Below are positions 26,434-35,036 of a stretch of DNA of 35,587 nt, piece by piece. Made by a program: the position numbers and the translations under genes. Below the pieces are notes generated by a model that ran no database searches, was not told the DNA's origin, and saw nothing but the letters and a program-made list of their open reading frames with translations. Each line of letters opens with the position of its first letter. Positions within the stretch are counted from its first letter, which is position 1. Origin of the DNA: JBKBYG01 sp046313435 (GTDB lineage Bacteria > Pseudomonadota > Alphaproteobacteria > Rickettsiales > Arcanibacteraceae); the NCBI GenBank assembly GCA_046313435.1, contig JBKBYG010000015.1, forward strand, positions 1 through 35,587. The letters are read 5' to 3'.

Positions 26434-27180
26434 ATGTCTGATTTTTCAATTTTACAATCAGGAAATGTTTATTTTTATTACAGACCCAAAGTACAGCATC
26501 ATGAAGCACATAATTTAGATGATGTACAAAGATTTTTTATTATTTTAAAACCTTTCAATAAAGCTGAATATATTTTAATTATAATAGGAAAAAAATTTCT
26601 TCCTGATTCAGATGAGACATTTTTTGGATTTATAGATAGTATATCTAAAAGCCAAGATGAAGTTATGGATATTTTGTCAGAATATGATTATTCAACAAAA
26701 ACACGTGGAGATCGTGAATTACCCCCTGCAAGATGTTTGGGAGAAGGAAAATACTTAATAGTTCATCACGATAATCATGCTCATCTTGTCTACCAACTAA
26801 CTGAACCCTCAAAAATTGGAGAAGTACAGAAGGATTTTAACTTAAAAATTGAGGATAGTTTTATAATTAGTGTAAAAAATCCTACAAAACATTCTCCAAT
26901 TAATCAAGGCCTCCCAGATGAAGAAAAAGCACATTTTCCAAAAACCCTCCAAAGTAAATTCCATGATCATAGGTTTGCATCGCTTGAATCTATTAATTTT
27001 CTTGACTATAAAGGCGCAGAATTATTATTTATTGCACGTGGCAAAAAAGATTTAGAAAAATATCATTCCCAAATTGAGCAAAGCTTGAGTAAAATTACTC
27101 AAGAAGATATATTACAAAAATATAAAGAAAAAGACGAGAGCGAATTGATAAATCCAGCTCTTAAAAATGAGTGGGTATAA
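26434..27180 (+). CDS. Conserved protein of unknown function
   Basis: 248 residues. I recognise it as a member of a conserved, uncharacterised bacterial family by its landmarks: an N-terminal VYFYYRPKVQ, then DDVQRFFIILKP, the motif YSTKTRGDRELPPAR, HHDNHAHLVYQL with several histidines, IISVKNPT, and near the end FLDYKGAELLFIARG. No reaction is known to me. The paired histidines and acidic residues could bind metal. A strong ribosome site AGGAGA precedes the ATG. Only 3 bases separate it from the CDF zinc transporter, so both are on one transcript; a metal-related role is a reasonable guess. No signal peptide or membrane segment. Confidence 0.82.
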   Translation: MSDFSILQSGNVYFYYRPKVQHHEAHNLDDVQRFFIILKPFNKAEYILIIIGKKFLPDSDETFFGFIDSISKSQDEVMDILSEYDYSTKTRGDRELPPARCLGEGKYLIVHHDNHAHLVYQLTEPSKIGEVQKDFNLKIEDSFIISVKNPTKHSPINQGLPDEEKAHFPKTLQSKFHDHRFASLESINFLDYKGAELLFIARGKKDLEKYHSQIEQSLSKITQEDILQKYKEKDESELINPALKNEWV

Positions 27181-27183
27181 TTT

Positions 27184-28095
27184 ATGCACCAACATAAACA
27201 TGATGAGAAACATAAAGATTTTCATCAACATCATATTAATATCCAGGACGAAAAAACACTTCTTTTAGCAACAATTATATTATTTATTTTCATGATATTT
27301 GAGCTAATTGGAGGAGTACTTTCTGGATCACTCATACTTATTGCTGATGCCGGTCATATGCTAATTGATGCCTCAGCATTAGCCCTAGCTTTATTTGCAA
27401 TTAAAATATCAAAAAAACCTGCTGACCATAAGCGGTCTTATGGCTATGAGCGAAGCAAAGTTATAGCTGCATTAATTAATAGTTTCACTTTAATTTTCAC
27501 AACTTTGTGGATAGTGATTGAATCATTTCAAAGGTTATTTAATCCCGAGCCAATAGCTGGGAAGGCTGTTATCATCCTTGCAATTATTGGGTTAATAGTT
27601 AATGGATTTGTAGCAATGCTACTTGCTAGAAGTTCTACTCATAATATTAACATAAAAAGCGCTTTAATTCACGTTATAGGTGATCTTTTAGGGTATGTTG
27701 CAGCTATTATTACAGGTATTGTTATAATTTTTACAAATTGGTTACAAATTGATTCAATTCTATCATTTATTTTTGCCATGCTTATGCTTAAAAGTTCTTG
27801 GAGTATAGCTAAAGATTCAATACATATTTTAATGGAAGGCACTCCTAAAGAAATAGATATTGATCAAGTTAAACAAGAATTGAAGAATAATTTTTCTGAA
27901 ATTTTGGATATTCATCATGTTCATATATGGTCACTTACAGACAATAACTTAATCTTAACTGCACATTTAAAGTTACCAGAAAATTATGAAATTATAATAA
28001 TTAAGAGAGTAAAATCATTTCTAAAAGAAAATTTTAATATTCTACATTCTACGATTGAAATTGAAACTAATGGTTGCGCCGAGGAAAACCATTAA
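27184..28095 (+). CDS. Cation diffusion facilitator, zinc exporter (CzcD/ZitB type)
   Basis: Inner-membrane proton/cation antiporter exporting Zn2+ and related metals. 303 residues with six hydrophobic segments from about 25 to 210 and a cytoplasmic C-terminal domain. The transport site is two His-Asp pairs: His58 and Asp62 (GHMLID) in helix 2, and His163 and Asp167 (IHVIGD) in helix 5, the arrangement of zinc-preferring members. The first 18 residues are His-rich (HQHKHDEKHKD) and the C-terminal domain includes HHVHIWSLT. It follows the 248-residue gene with a 3-base gap and probably shares its regulation. Confidence 0.94.
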   Translation: MHQHKHDEKHKDFHQHHINIQDEKTLLLATIILFIFMIFELIGGVLSGSLILIADAGHMLIDASALALALFAIKISKKPADHKRSYGYERSKVIAALINSFTLIFTTLWIVIESFQRLFNPEPIAGKAVIILAIIGLIVNGFVAMLLARSSTHNINIKSALIHVIGDLLGYVAAIITGIVIIFTNWLQIDSILSFIFAMLMLKSSWSIAKDSIHILMEGTPKEIDIDQVKQELKNNFSEILDIHHVHIWSLTDNNLILTAHLKLPENYEIIIIKRVKSFLKENFNILHSTIEIETNGCAEENH

Positions 28096-28446
28096 TTAAT
28101 CTTTACCCTGTCTTAAATTATTTTTATTTAATTTCCAACATATAATTATACTATATTGTTATTTCAAACCCTTGCTTCCATTCCAATATATAATAAAAAA
28201 AAGAAAAAATTTAAAAAATTATACAATTTATTATTGCATTATATTAAAATCAGTTATATTAATAGTAAATATTAATTTTCTACTCTTGATAGTAGGAAAT
28301 AATAATTTATTTATAGTCAATCTAATTAAATTTGAAAATGTTTAATTTGTTGCTCGAATTTAAATAATTTGCCTATAGATTTTTTAGGCCTGGTTTACTT
28401 GAAGACCTTCCCTATTTGATAATTTTATTAACAAATGAGGCTAAAA
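28096..28446. other. AT-rich intergenic region
   Basis: About 350 bases without a gene. A small imperfect hairpin is centred at about 28287 (ctact at 28280-28284, agtag at 28291-28295). The segment must hold the end of the zinc exporter transcript and the promoter of the coiled-coil gene, but neither is clear. Confidence 0.4.
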
Positions 28447-30054
28447 ATGCAATCTATTCAAATTAATAAACCACTTTCAACAGCTAAAACTTCCGAACCT
28501 TCTACAATGCAATGGGTATATGACCAAGTTACAGAAATTACTCCATTAAAACTAGCAGCATTTTTTGGAGGAGCAGTAGCAGAAGTGGCTGTCAATCAAA
28601 TTGACACTTTAGCAGTTTCCATCAACAGCATGTTACCAACTCCTATTCCTCCTAATGTTTTCAGACCAACTATTGATGTTGTTGGGATAATGTCTGGGAT
28701 GGCAATAGAAACAGTTGGTGAAACCGCTTATCGGTATTACAGAGGACAAGAAAGACCTGAAAAGCAATTAAAAACTACTCAACAAGAACTGAAAACAGCC
28801 CAAGGAAACCTCCAAACTACTCAACAAAGTTTAGAAATTAAGAATACCGAACTTAAAAAAGCTCAAGAAACTTTAGAGACTACTGAGTTAGGATTATCTA
28901 ATGCTAATAAGGCTTTTGAAGATGAGAAAAGAAAGGCTAATAAATTAAATAGTGAACTAATTACTTTTAAAACCACGTTAGAAAGCAAAGAACAAGAAAT
29001 TTTAAAACTTAAAAAAGAACTCGAAAGTTTTGAAAACAAAAAAGCTCCTATAATACAGAATCTTCAAGACCAGATTACTCAACTTTCAAAGGAAAAGAAC
29101 AAATATATAGAGCAAATTTCTAAGTTAGAAGAAAAAATCAATACTATTATACAAGAAAAAACAGAAGCCATCAGCAAATTGAGCGGACAAATCAGTACTT
29201 TAGAAACTGATAACAAAGATCAGGCCCTTAAAATTACTAATTTAGAATCTGCTTATAAAACACTTGAAGAAGAAAAAGCAGAAGCCATCGGTAAATTGAG
29301 CGAAAAAATCAGCGCTTTAGAAACTGATAAGAAAGATCAAGAAAAAGTAATAGCTATTCAAGGTAATAAAATTAATAAACTTGAGGAAGAAAGAACTGAG
29401 CAAGATCAAAAAATTTCTGAGCTTGAAAATTTTAAAGATGCACAAAAAAATATTATTAATACACTTTCAAATAAGGTTCAGAATTTAAACACCAAACTTG
29501 AAACTCTCGAAAAACAAAAAGAAGAACGTGACGCTGAGATATTAGAATTGCAAAAAGAAAACTCATTTCAAGCATCTCAGATCAGTGTTTTATCAAAAAC
29601 CGTCCTAAATCAGGCTGAAAAACTGAATGATCAAGGATTAATTATTAAGCAATTATGTCAAAAAGTTGGACTTAATATTTCTCAAGATCAAAAGGCTTCA
29701 TCTGATACCCAAGAAAACAAAACTCAAGTCTCAACTAATTCTAACTATTCTTCTATAGAGCATAGAAGGAAATCAACTTCTTTCCAGGAATTAGTAAATT
29801 CTTCAAGAAACCCAGTACAAATGGCATCATCTTCAAAATCTAGTATTGGATCACAAGCAACTAATGTCAATTCTAATGATGAAATTACTCCACCAATTAA
29901 GATAAACCTTTTTGGTGTGACTTCTAGCATGATAAATAACGATCAGAGCTCTCTTTTAACAAGCGTTGAAAGAGAAGTAGGAGAGTTTAGCAAGTTAGAA
30001 ACTTCTTCACTTTCACCGGTTAGCTCAAGAAAAAGCTCTTCAAATACCAGATAA
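28447..30054 (+). CDS. Long coiled-coil protein with hydrophobic N-terminal region, possible effector
   Basis: 535 residues from the ATG at 28447, chosen because GAGG sits 6 bases before it; an in-frame ATG at 28435 lies upstream and would place the ribosome site inside the gene. Residues 33-95 hold two glycine/alanine-rich hydrophobic stretches (LAAFFGGAVAEVAVN and VVGIMSGMAIETVGE) that could insert into membrane. Residues about 104-395 are a near-continuous coiled coil rich in Glu, Lys, Gln and Leu with internal near-repeats (ISTLETDNKDQ and ISALETDKKDQ). The tail from about 410 is Ser-rich. This arrangement resembles membrane-anchored tethering or host-membrane proteins of intracellular bacteria, but I have no named family. 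A strong terminator follows. Confidence 0.8.
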   Translation: MQSIQINKPLSTAKTSEPSTMQWVYDQVTEITPLKLAAFFGGAVAEVAVNQIDTLAVSINSMLPTPIPPNVFRPTIDVVGIMSGMAIETVGETAYRYYRGQERPEKQLKTTQQELKTAQGNLQTTQQSLEIKNTELKKAQETLETTELGLSNANKAFEDEKRKANKLNSELITFKTTLESKEQEILKLKKELESFENKKAPIIQNLQDQITQLSKEKNKYIEQISKLEEKINTIIQEKTEAISKLSGQISTLETDNKDQALKITNLESAYKTLEEEKAEAIGKLSEKISALETDKKDQEKVIAIQGNKINKLEEERTEQDQKISELENFKDAQKNIINTLSNKVQNLNTKLETLEKQKEERDAEILELQKENSFQASQISVLSKTVLNQAEKLNDQGLIIKQLCQKVGLNISQDQKASSDTQENKTQVSTNSNYSSIEHRRKSTSFQELVNSSRNPVQMASSSKSSIGSQATNVNSNDEITPPIKINLFGVTSSMINNDQSSLLTSVEREVGEFSKLETSSLSPVSSRKSSSNTR

Positions 30055-30082
30055 TATAAATTTGAGCAGCGCATATGTTAAC

Positions 30083-30119
30083 AAATATTGGCTTAAAAAC
30101 ACTTTAAGCCAATATTTTT
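30083..30119 (+). terminator. Rho-independent terminator after the coiled-coil gene
   Basis: A perfect 15-base stem: aaatattggcttaaa (30083-30097) pairs with tttaagccaatattt (30103-30117) around a 5-base loop, followed by T residues. It lies 29 bases after the stop at 30054 and separates this gene from the giant ankyrin gene. Its near symmetry means it could also act on the minus strand. Confidence 0.8.
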
Positions 30120-30221
30120 ATAAAAAAATTCATCAATATATATTTTAAAATTGCTTAAATTTGTAATTTTGTTATATTAAAGATAGTAGATTGTAAAAAA
30201 TCTTTTCAGTAAGAGGAAGAA

Positions 30222-33200
30222 ATGCCTAGTGAACCTATTAAACAACAAATAGCTCAGAGATCTCAAAAAGATTTAATTCAATCAGATTTTGTTGGCTGCA
30301 AGTCTTTTACTGAAATAAGTAAATTAATTACAAGAACTGATTTAAAACCGTATATAGAAAATTTCGAAAATACACTTGAAGATAGTTTAATATTTAAAGT
30401 CATTAATAATCCTCATTTATCCTCAAGTCAAAAAGTAATCCTAGTTGATAAGCTTATTGCCGAAGGAGCAAAAACTGATCTAGTTCACAAGGACCTAGGT
30501 TACTCTTTAATACATTATTTAATTACGCTTGCTGATATCCCTGTTTATGATGATAACTCTCTTGCTGACCGACCATTAACTAATGAAAATAAAACTTCTT
30601 ATATTGCTCAAATAATTAAAAAGCTTGTTCGTCACAATAAAAGTTTACTTAATAGTTACAGCATAGACATGAAGCCCATTGCGAAGGCAGTAGAAATTAG
30701 CAACCCCGAAATAGTTGAAATTTTGCTTGAAGCTGGCGCAAACCCTAATGAGCTTATGGACCGCACTGCTATGGTTGAAGCAGCAACAAATATTTTATTA
30801 TCAAAACAAATTGATAATAAAATATTTGTTGAAAGACAAGTTTCATTACTTGAGGAAGCCTGTAAACAAGTAATGTCTCCTGCAACTAAAGAATCTGCAA
30901 TGGAAATTATATCTTTGCTTTTAAAGCATAATGCTAAACCTGTAATTAATAAAAGGCTTGAGGCAAGCCTATGGGAAGCATTGAAAGCAGATATATTTGT
31001 TACTGTCGCAATTGCTCAAAATGATCCTGAATTATTGCCTGAACTTAGACAATTTGATTCTAAATATTTAGAGTCAGTAGTAGCGAGCACTCAGGATAAA
31101 AATAATAAAGCAATAAATAAAATTGCATTATTTATTAAAGATGAAAAACAAAAAGGATTAGCGTTCTTTGATTCAATTAAAAATTGTTCCAAACTTGATG
31201 ATATTGCACAAAGAATTAAGGATGAAAAACCCTGGTTAAATGTGAGAGACAATTACGGAGGTTTTGAATTATACAAAACGATCAAAAAAGGCAATCTTGA
31301 ATTAGCTAGACTTTTAACTAAATACGGAGCCAATCCTGATATTGATAATGGTGAGCTTTTAAAAACATCAGTTTCTAATAAAGATTTAGCTACAGTTAAA
31401 GCATTACTTGATAATGGTGCCGACCCCAATATTGATAATGGCGAAGCTTTAAATAGAGCAATAAGTTGGCGAGCTGATTCTGAAATAGTAGGATTACTCC
31501 TTGTAGCTGGGGCTAATCCTAATAGCAAAAATCATAATTACTTGCAATCAGCAATATGGAAGAATGATTCAACTATAGTTAAATTATTATTAGATAATGG
31601 TGCTGATCCTAATGGCACTGATGGTAAAGCTTTAGATGCTGCAGTACGACATAAAGCCGTAGATATAGTTAGATTATTACTTCAGTATAAAGCTGATCCA
31701 AATGCTAATAATGGTGAGGCTTTAGAAACGGCTATATATCAAAAAGATTCAGCTATAATTAAAGTATTATTAGATAATGGCGCTGATCCAAATATTGATA
31801 ATACTAGGGCATTAGATAGGGCAATAAGCTGGAACAATGATCCTGCTATAGTAGAAATATTACTTATAGCTGGCGCTGATCCAAATAATAGAAAAATTTT
31901 AGATATTGCAATACGACATGAAAAAACAGATATTGTTAGCTTATTGCTTCAATATAAAGCCAACCCTAACATTGATAATGGCGAACCTTTAAAAACTGCT
32001 ATAGCTAAGAAGAATTTACCTTTAGTTCAAGCATTATTAGATAATGGAGCTAATCCTAATATTGATAATGGTGAGTCTTTGAAAACTGTAATAGGTAATG
32101 GCAACAAGGACATTGTTAAACTATTGTTAGAGTACAAAGCTGATTCCAGTTTAAATAATAGTGAAATATTAAAAAGCGCATTAAAGAACCTTAAAACAGA
32201 TATATCTATAATACAATTGTTACTTGTTCATTCTACTAATCCGAGGGAAGATAACTATAAAGTCTTAAAAGCTGGAATACGCCAAGGAAGAACTGATATT
32301 GTAAGATTATCATTAAAGCACGGTGCTAATCCTAACTTTAATGATGGCAAACTTTTAAAAATTGCAGTACAAAATGGCAATAAAAAAATTATCAGACTAT
32401 TATTAGAACATGGCGCGAATTCTAATTTAAACAAAGGTGAAGCTTTAAAAACTGCTATCGAAAATCCTAAAATAAATATATCTATCATACATTCTCTGCT
32501 CAAACACGAAGCTAAATTAGATAATAATGGTGAATTATTTTTAAAAGCTGCAATAAAAAATAGAAGAATTGATATTGTAAGATTATTGTTAAAACACAGT
32601 ATAGATCCTAATATCAACTATAGTGCAATTTTAAAAGCTGCAGTATTAGAAGGAAATAAACATATTATTAACTTAATATTCCAATATAAAGCTGAGGCTA
32701 ACTTAAATAAGGACGAGGCTTTAAGAACTGCAGTTAATAAAGAAGATATAAGCCTAATAGAATTTCTAATTAGGAATGGAGCTAATCCAAATGCTAACAA
32801 TGGTGAGTTTTTAAAAGCTGTAGTAGATAAGAAGAAATTATCTGTAATAAAAGCATTGTTAGATAATGGTGCTGATCCTAATATTGGTAATAGCGAGGCT
32901 TTGAGTAGAGCAATAAGTTCGAATCAAGATCCTTCTATAGTAGAAATGTTACTTATCTCGGGTGCTAATCCAAATAATAGAAAAATTTTAAATACTGTAA
33001 TAAGTGATCGCAAAACAGATATTGTTAAGTTACTACTTCAGTATAAAGCTGATCCTAATATTAATAATGGTGAGGCTCTCGATTATGCAATACGTTATGG
33101 AACAATTGAGATTGTTAATTTACTACTAGAAAATAAGGCAAACCCTAATATTAATAATAGTGAAGCTTTAAAAACTGCATTATATTATAAAAATTTATCT

Positions 33201-34805
33201 GTAATTCAAGCATTACTTAAATATAAAGCTGATCCAAATGCTAACAATGGCGAGCCTTTAAAAACCGCTGTATATGACAAGAATTTACCTTTAGTTCAAG
33301 CATTATTAGATAATGGTGCTGATCCTAATGGCACTAATGGTAAAGCTTTAGATGCTGCAGTACGACATAAAGCGGTAGATATAGTTAGATTATTACTTCA
33401 GTATAAAGCTGATCCAAATGCTAACAATGGTGAGCTCTTGAGAACAGCTATATATGACAAGAATTTACCTATAGTTCAAGCATTACTAGAATATGGAGCT
33501 AATCCTAATATTGATAATGGTAAGGCCCTTAATTATGCAATACGCTATGGAACAGTAGAGATTGTCAATTTACTATTAGAAAACAAGGCCAACCCTAATA
33601 TTAACAAAGGCGAGGCTTTAAAAACAGCTACATATGAAAAGAATTTACCTATAGTTCAAGCATTACTAAAATATGGAGCTAATCCTGCAATTAACAATGG
33701 TGAAGCTTTAGAAACTGCAATTAAAAATCTAGATATTGACACTATCAAATTATTACTAGACCATGGCATGAAAACTAATCTTTTCAACTATGATTTCATA
33801 AACGATGCTATTTCAGAAATGTCCTCTGCTTACTATGAGATTGATAAGCTCTTTGGTAAAGAGACTATAAAATATTTCAATAACGAGGATCAAAACAAAT
33901 ATGATAGCAATATAGAACGTATTAATAAGGCAAAAAAAATCCTTCATTTATTAGTTGATTATGGATTTGAACCTAAATTTGACCGTACTTTGGCCGCATT
34001 AAGCAGTTTAGATCGCTCATTTATCGCCCGTGCACCTTTTAAAATTTACATGAAATCCTTTTTCGTAAAACAAGAAATATATAATGAATATTATGATTTC
34101 TGGGATAAGGTTAAAGCTTATTATAAAGCTGCACCAAAAGTTAAAAGGCAAGTTTATCTCGAAAATACAGCTATTTTTACAAATATTCTTAGAGAAAGTA
34201 ATGATTTTGAGTCTAGCATAAGTGCTAGCTTTTTATACAAAAAATATGCAAGCGATGAAATGCTGCATAAATATAAAGAAGTTTTTGTAAATCAAGTGAA
34301 TAAATTGAAAGAAGATAATATTGATATTGGTAACATTGGACGTGCGATTATATATTTATGTAATAAGCTTGCAAAAGATAATTTCTATTCCCAATATATT
34401 ATTTCGAATGTAAAAACTTTTTACGCAATAAAAGAATTGAATAAAACTCTTACTGCTCCAGAATATCAAGAGATTTATAGAAAAGCTTTAATTGATAAGA
34501 TAGTTGAAGAAAAAAATAGAAAACCTTTATTAATAGAAATAATTTCGAACCCTAATATACAAAAGTTAATTTCTAAATATATACGCAGAACTACATCTAC
34601 TCATGTATTAGATGTCAAAACTGAAGTTAATACAGAATATAATAATACTTTACCTATTCAAACTAACAATAAATCAAGTTGGGTTTCAAAAACTAATCAA
34701 CAAAATTCTCCAGCATTTTTTGATAATGTTAACAATCTTCTAAATGATAATTCATGGGTAAAAAAAGTTAGTATGTCTAATTTAAGTAAAGGGTTAAGGC
34801 TTTAA
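30222..34805 (+). CDS. Giant protein with 28 unusual 30-residue ankyrin-type repeats, probable effector
   Basis: 1527 residues. Residues 1-344 are helical and carry a few conventional ankyrin-like units (IVEILLEAGANPNE at about 165-178). Residues 345-1188 are 28 tandem units, most exactly 30 residues, built on NGEALKTAI, a short linker, then IVxxLLxNGADPN. They keep the second ankyrin helix and its loop but lack the TPLH motif and about three residues of the usual 33. Residues 1190-1527 are a non-repetitive helical C-terminal domain with a polar tail. No signal peptide. A strong ribosome site (AGAGGAAG) precedes the ATG and a terminator isolates the gene upstream. An extended solenoid of this size suggests a scaffold binding a large or multivalent host partner; this is inference. 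Confidence 0.9.
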   Translation: MPSEPIKQQIAQRSQKDLIQSDFVGCKSFTEISKLITRTDLKPYIENFENTLEDSLIFKVINNPHLSSSQKVILVDKLIAEGAKTDLVHKDLGYSLIHYLITLADIPVYDDNSLADRPLTNENKTSYIAQIIKKLVRHNKSLLNSYSIDMKPIAKAVEISNPEIVEILLEAGANPNELMDRTAMVEAATNILLSKQIDNKIFVERQVSLLEEACKQVMSPATKESAMEIISLLLKHNAKPVINKRLEASLWEALKADIFVTVAIAQNDPELLPELRQFDSKYLESVVASTQDKNNKAINKIALFIKDEKQKGLAFFDSIKNCSKLDDIAQRIKDEKPWLNVRDNYGGFELYKTIKKGNLELARLLTKYGANPDIDNGELLKTSVSNKDLATVKALLDNGADPNIDNGEALNRAISWRADSEIVGLLLVAGANPNSKNHNYLQSAIWKNDSTIVKLLLDNGADPNGTDGKALDAAVRHKAVDIVRLLLQYKADPNANNGEALETAIYQKDSAIIKVLLDNGADPNIDNTRALDRAISWNNDPAIVEILLIAGADPNNRKILDIAIRHEKTDIVSLLLQYKANPNIDNGEPLKTAIAKKNLPLVQALLDNGANPNIDNGESLKTVIGNGNKDIVKLLLEYKADSSLNNSEILKSALKNLKTDISIIQLLLVHSTNPREDNYKVLKAGIRQGRTDIVRLSLKHGANPNFNDGKLLKIAVQNGNKKIIRLLLEHGANSNLNKGEALKTAIENPKINISIIHSLLKHEAKLDNNGELFLKAAIKNRRIDIVRLLLKHSIDPNINYSAILKAAVLEGNKHIINLIFQYKAEANLNKDEALRTAVNKEDISLIEFLIRNGANPNANNGEFLKAVVDKKKLSVIKALLDNGADPNIGNSEALSRAISSNQDPSIVEMLLISGANPNNRKILNTVISDRKTDIVKLLLQYKADPNINNGEALDYAIRYGTIEIVNLLLENKANPNINNSEALKTALYYKNLSVIQALLKYKADPNANNGEPLKTAVYDKNLPLVQALLDNGADPNGTNGKALDAAVRHKAVDIVRLLLQYKADPNANNGELLRTAIYDKNLPIVQALLEYGANPNIDNGKALNYAIRYGTVEIVNLLLENKANPNINKGEALKTATYEKNLPIVQALLKYGANPAINNGEALETAIKNLDIDTIKLLLDHGMKTNLFNYDFINDAISEMSSAYYEIDKLFGKETIKYFNNEDQNKYDSNIERINKAKKILHLLVDYGFEPKFDRTLAALSSLDRSFIARAPFKIYMKSFFVKQEIYNEYYDFWDKVKAYYKAAPKVKRQVYLENTAIFTNILRESNDFESSISASFLYKKYASDEMLHKYKEVFVNQVNKLKEDNIDIGNIGRAIIYLCNKLAKDNFYSQYIISNVKTFYAIKELNKTLTAPEYQEIYRKALIDKIVEEKNRKPLLIEIISNPNIQKLISKYIRRTTSTHVLDVKTEVNTEYNNTLPIQTNNKSSWVSKTNQQNSPAFFDNVNNLLNDNSWVKKVSMSNLSKGLRL
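31251..33786 (+). repeat. Tandem array of ~90-nt units (28 copies) in the giant ankyrin gene
   Basis: In-frame units of 90 bases (30 residues), a few of 87-96. Some are nearly identical at DNA level: 31590-31718 and 33306-33434 differ at only 3 of 129 positions. Blocks of three units also recur as a set (repeats 6-8 and 18-20 share the RAIS ... NRKIL order; repeats 21 and 26 share YAIRYGT), which shows expansion by duplication of multi-unit blocks. Confidence 0.9.
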
Positions 34806-34836
34806 TATGAAATTTAAAATTAAAATTGTTGTTTAA

Positions 34837-35025
34837 ATGAAAATATATACCATATTCCTTTATTTGCTTGCTTTAGCAGTTTTAGGCACATTGATTATCG
34901 GCATTATCTCTATGTCACTTGGGAATAAATTTAATAGAAAATATGCAAATAAGCTAATGACACTTAGAGTGGTTTTTCAAAGTTTAGCTATTCTCTTATT
35001 ATGTGTTGTTTTCTATTTAAAATGA
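34837..35025 (+). CDS. HIG1 domain (twin transmembrane) protein
   Basis: 62 residues with two hydrophobic helices (about 4-28 and 42-61) joined by a basic loop containing NKFNRKYANKLMTLRVVFQ, the hallmark of the HIG1 family. In mitochondria HIG1 proteins support assembly of respiratory complexes III and IV; alphaproteobacteria carry small homologues of uncertain role, probably also at cytochrome oxidase. It lies 31 bases after the giant ankyrin gene on the same strand and converges with folD. Confidence 0.88.
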   Translation: MKIYTIFLYLLALAVLGTLIIGIISMSLGNKFNRKYANKLMTLRVVFQSLAILLLCVVFYLK

Positions 35026-35036
35026 TCTAGCGTTTA

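Noticed and set aside
28435..28446. Upstream ATG of the coiled-coil gene
   Set aside because: The only ribosome site, GAGG at 28437-28440, overlaps this ATG and is correctly spaced for the ATG at 28447.
31251..33786. Possible CRISPR array from the regular ~90-base period
   Set aside because: The repeats are in-frame, protein-coding and vary as ankyrin-type units; there are no short identical repeats with unique spacers and no cas genes.
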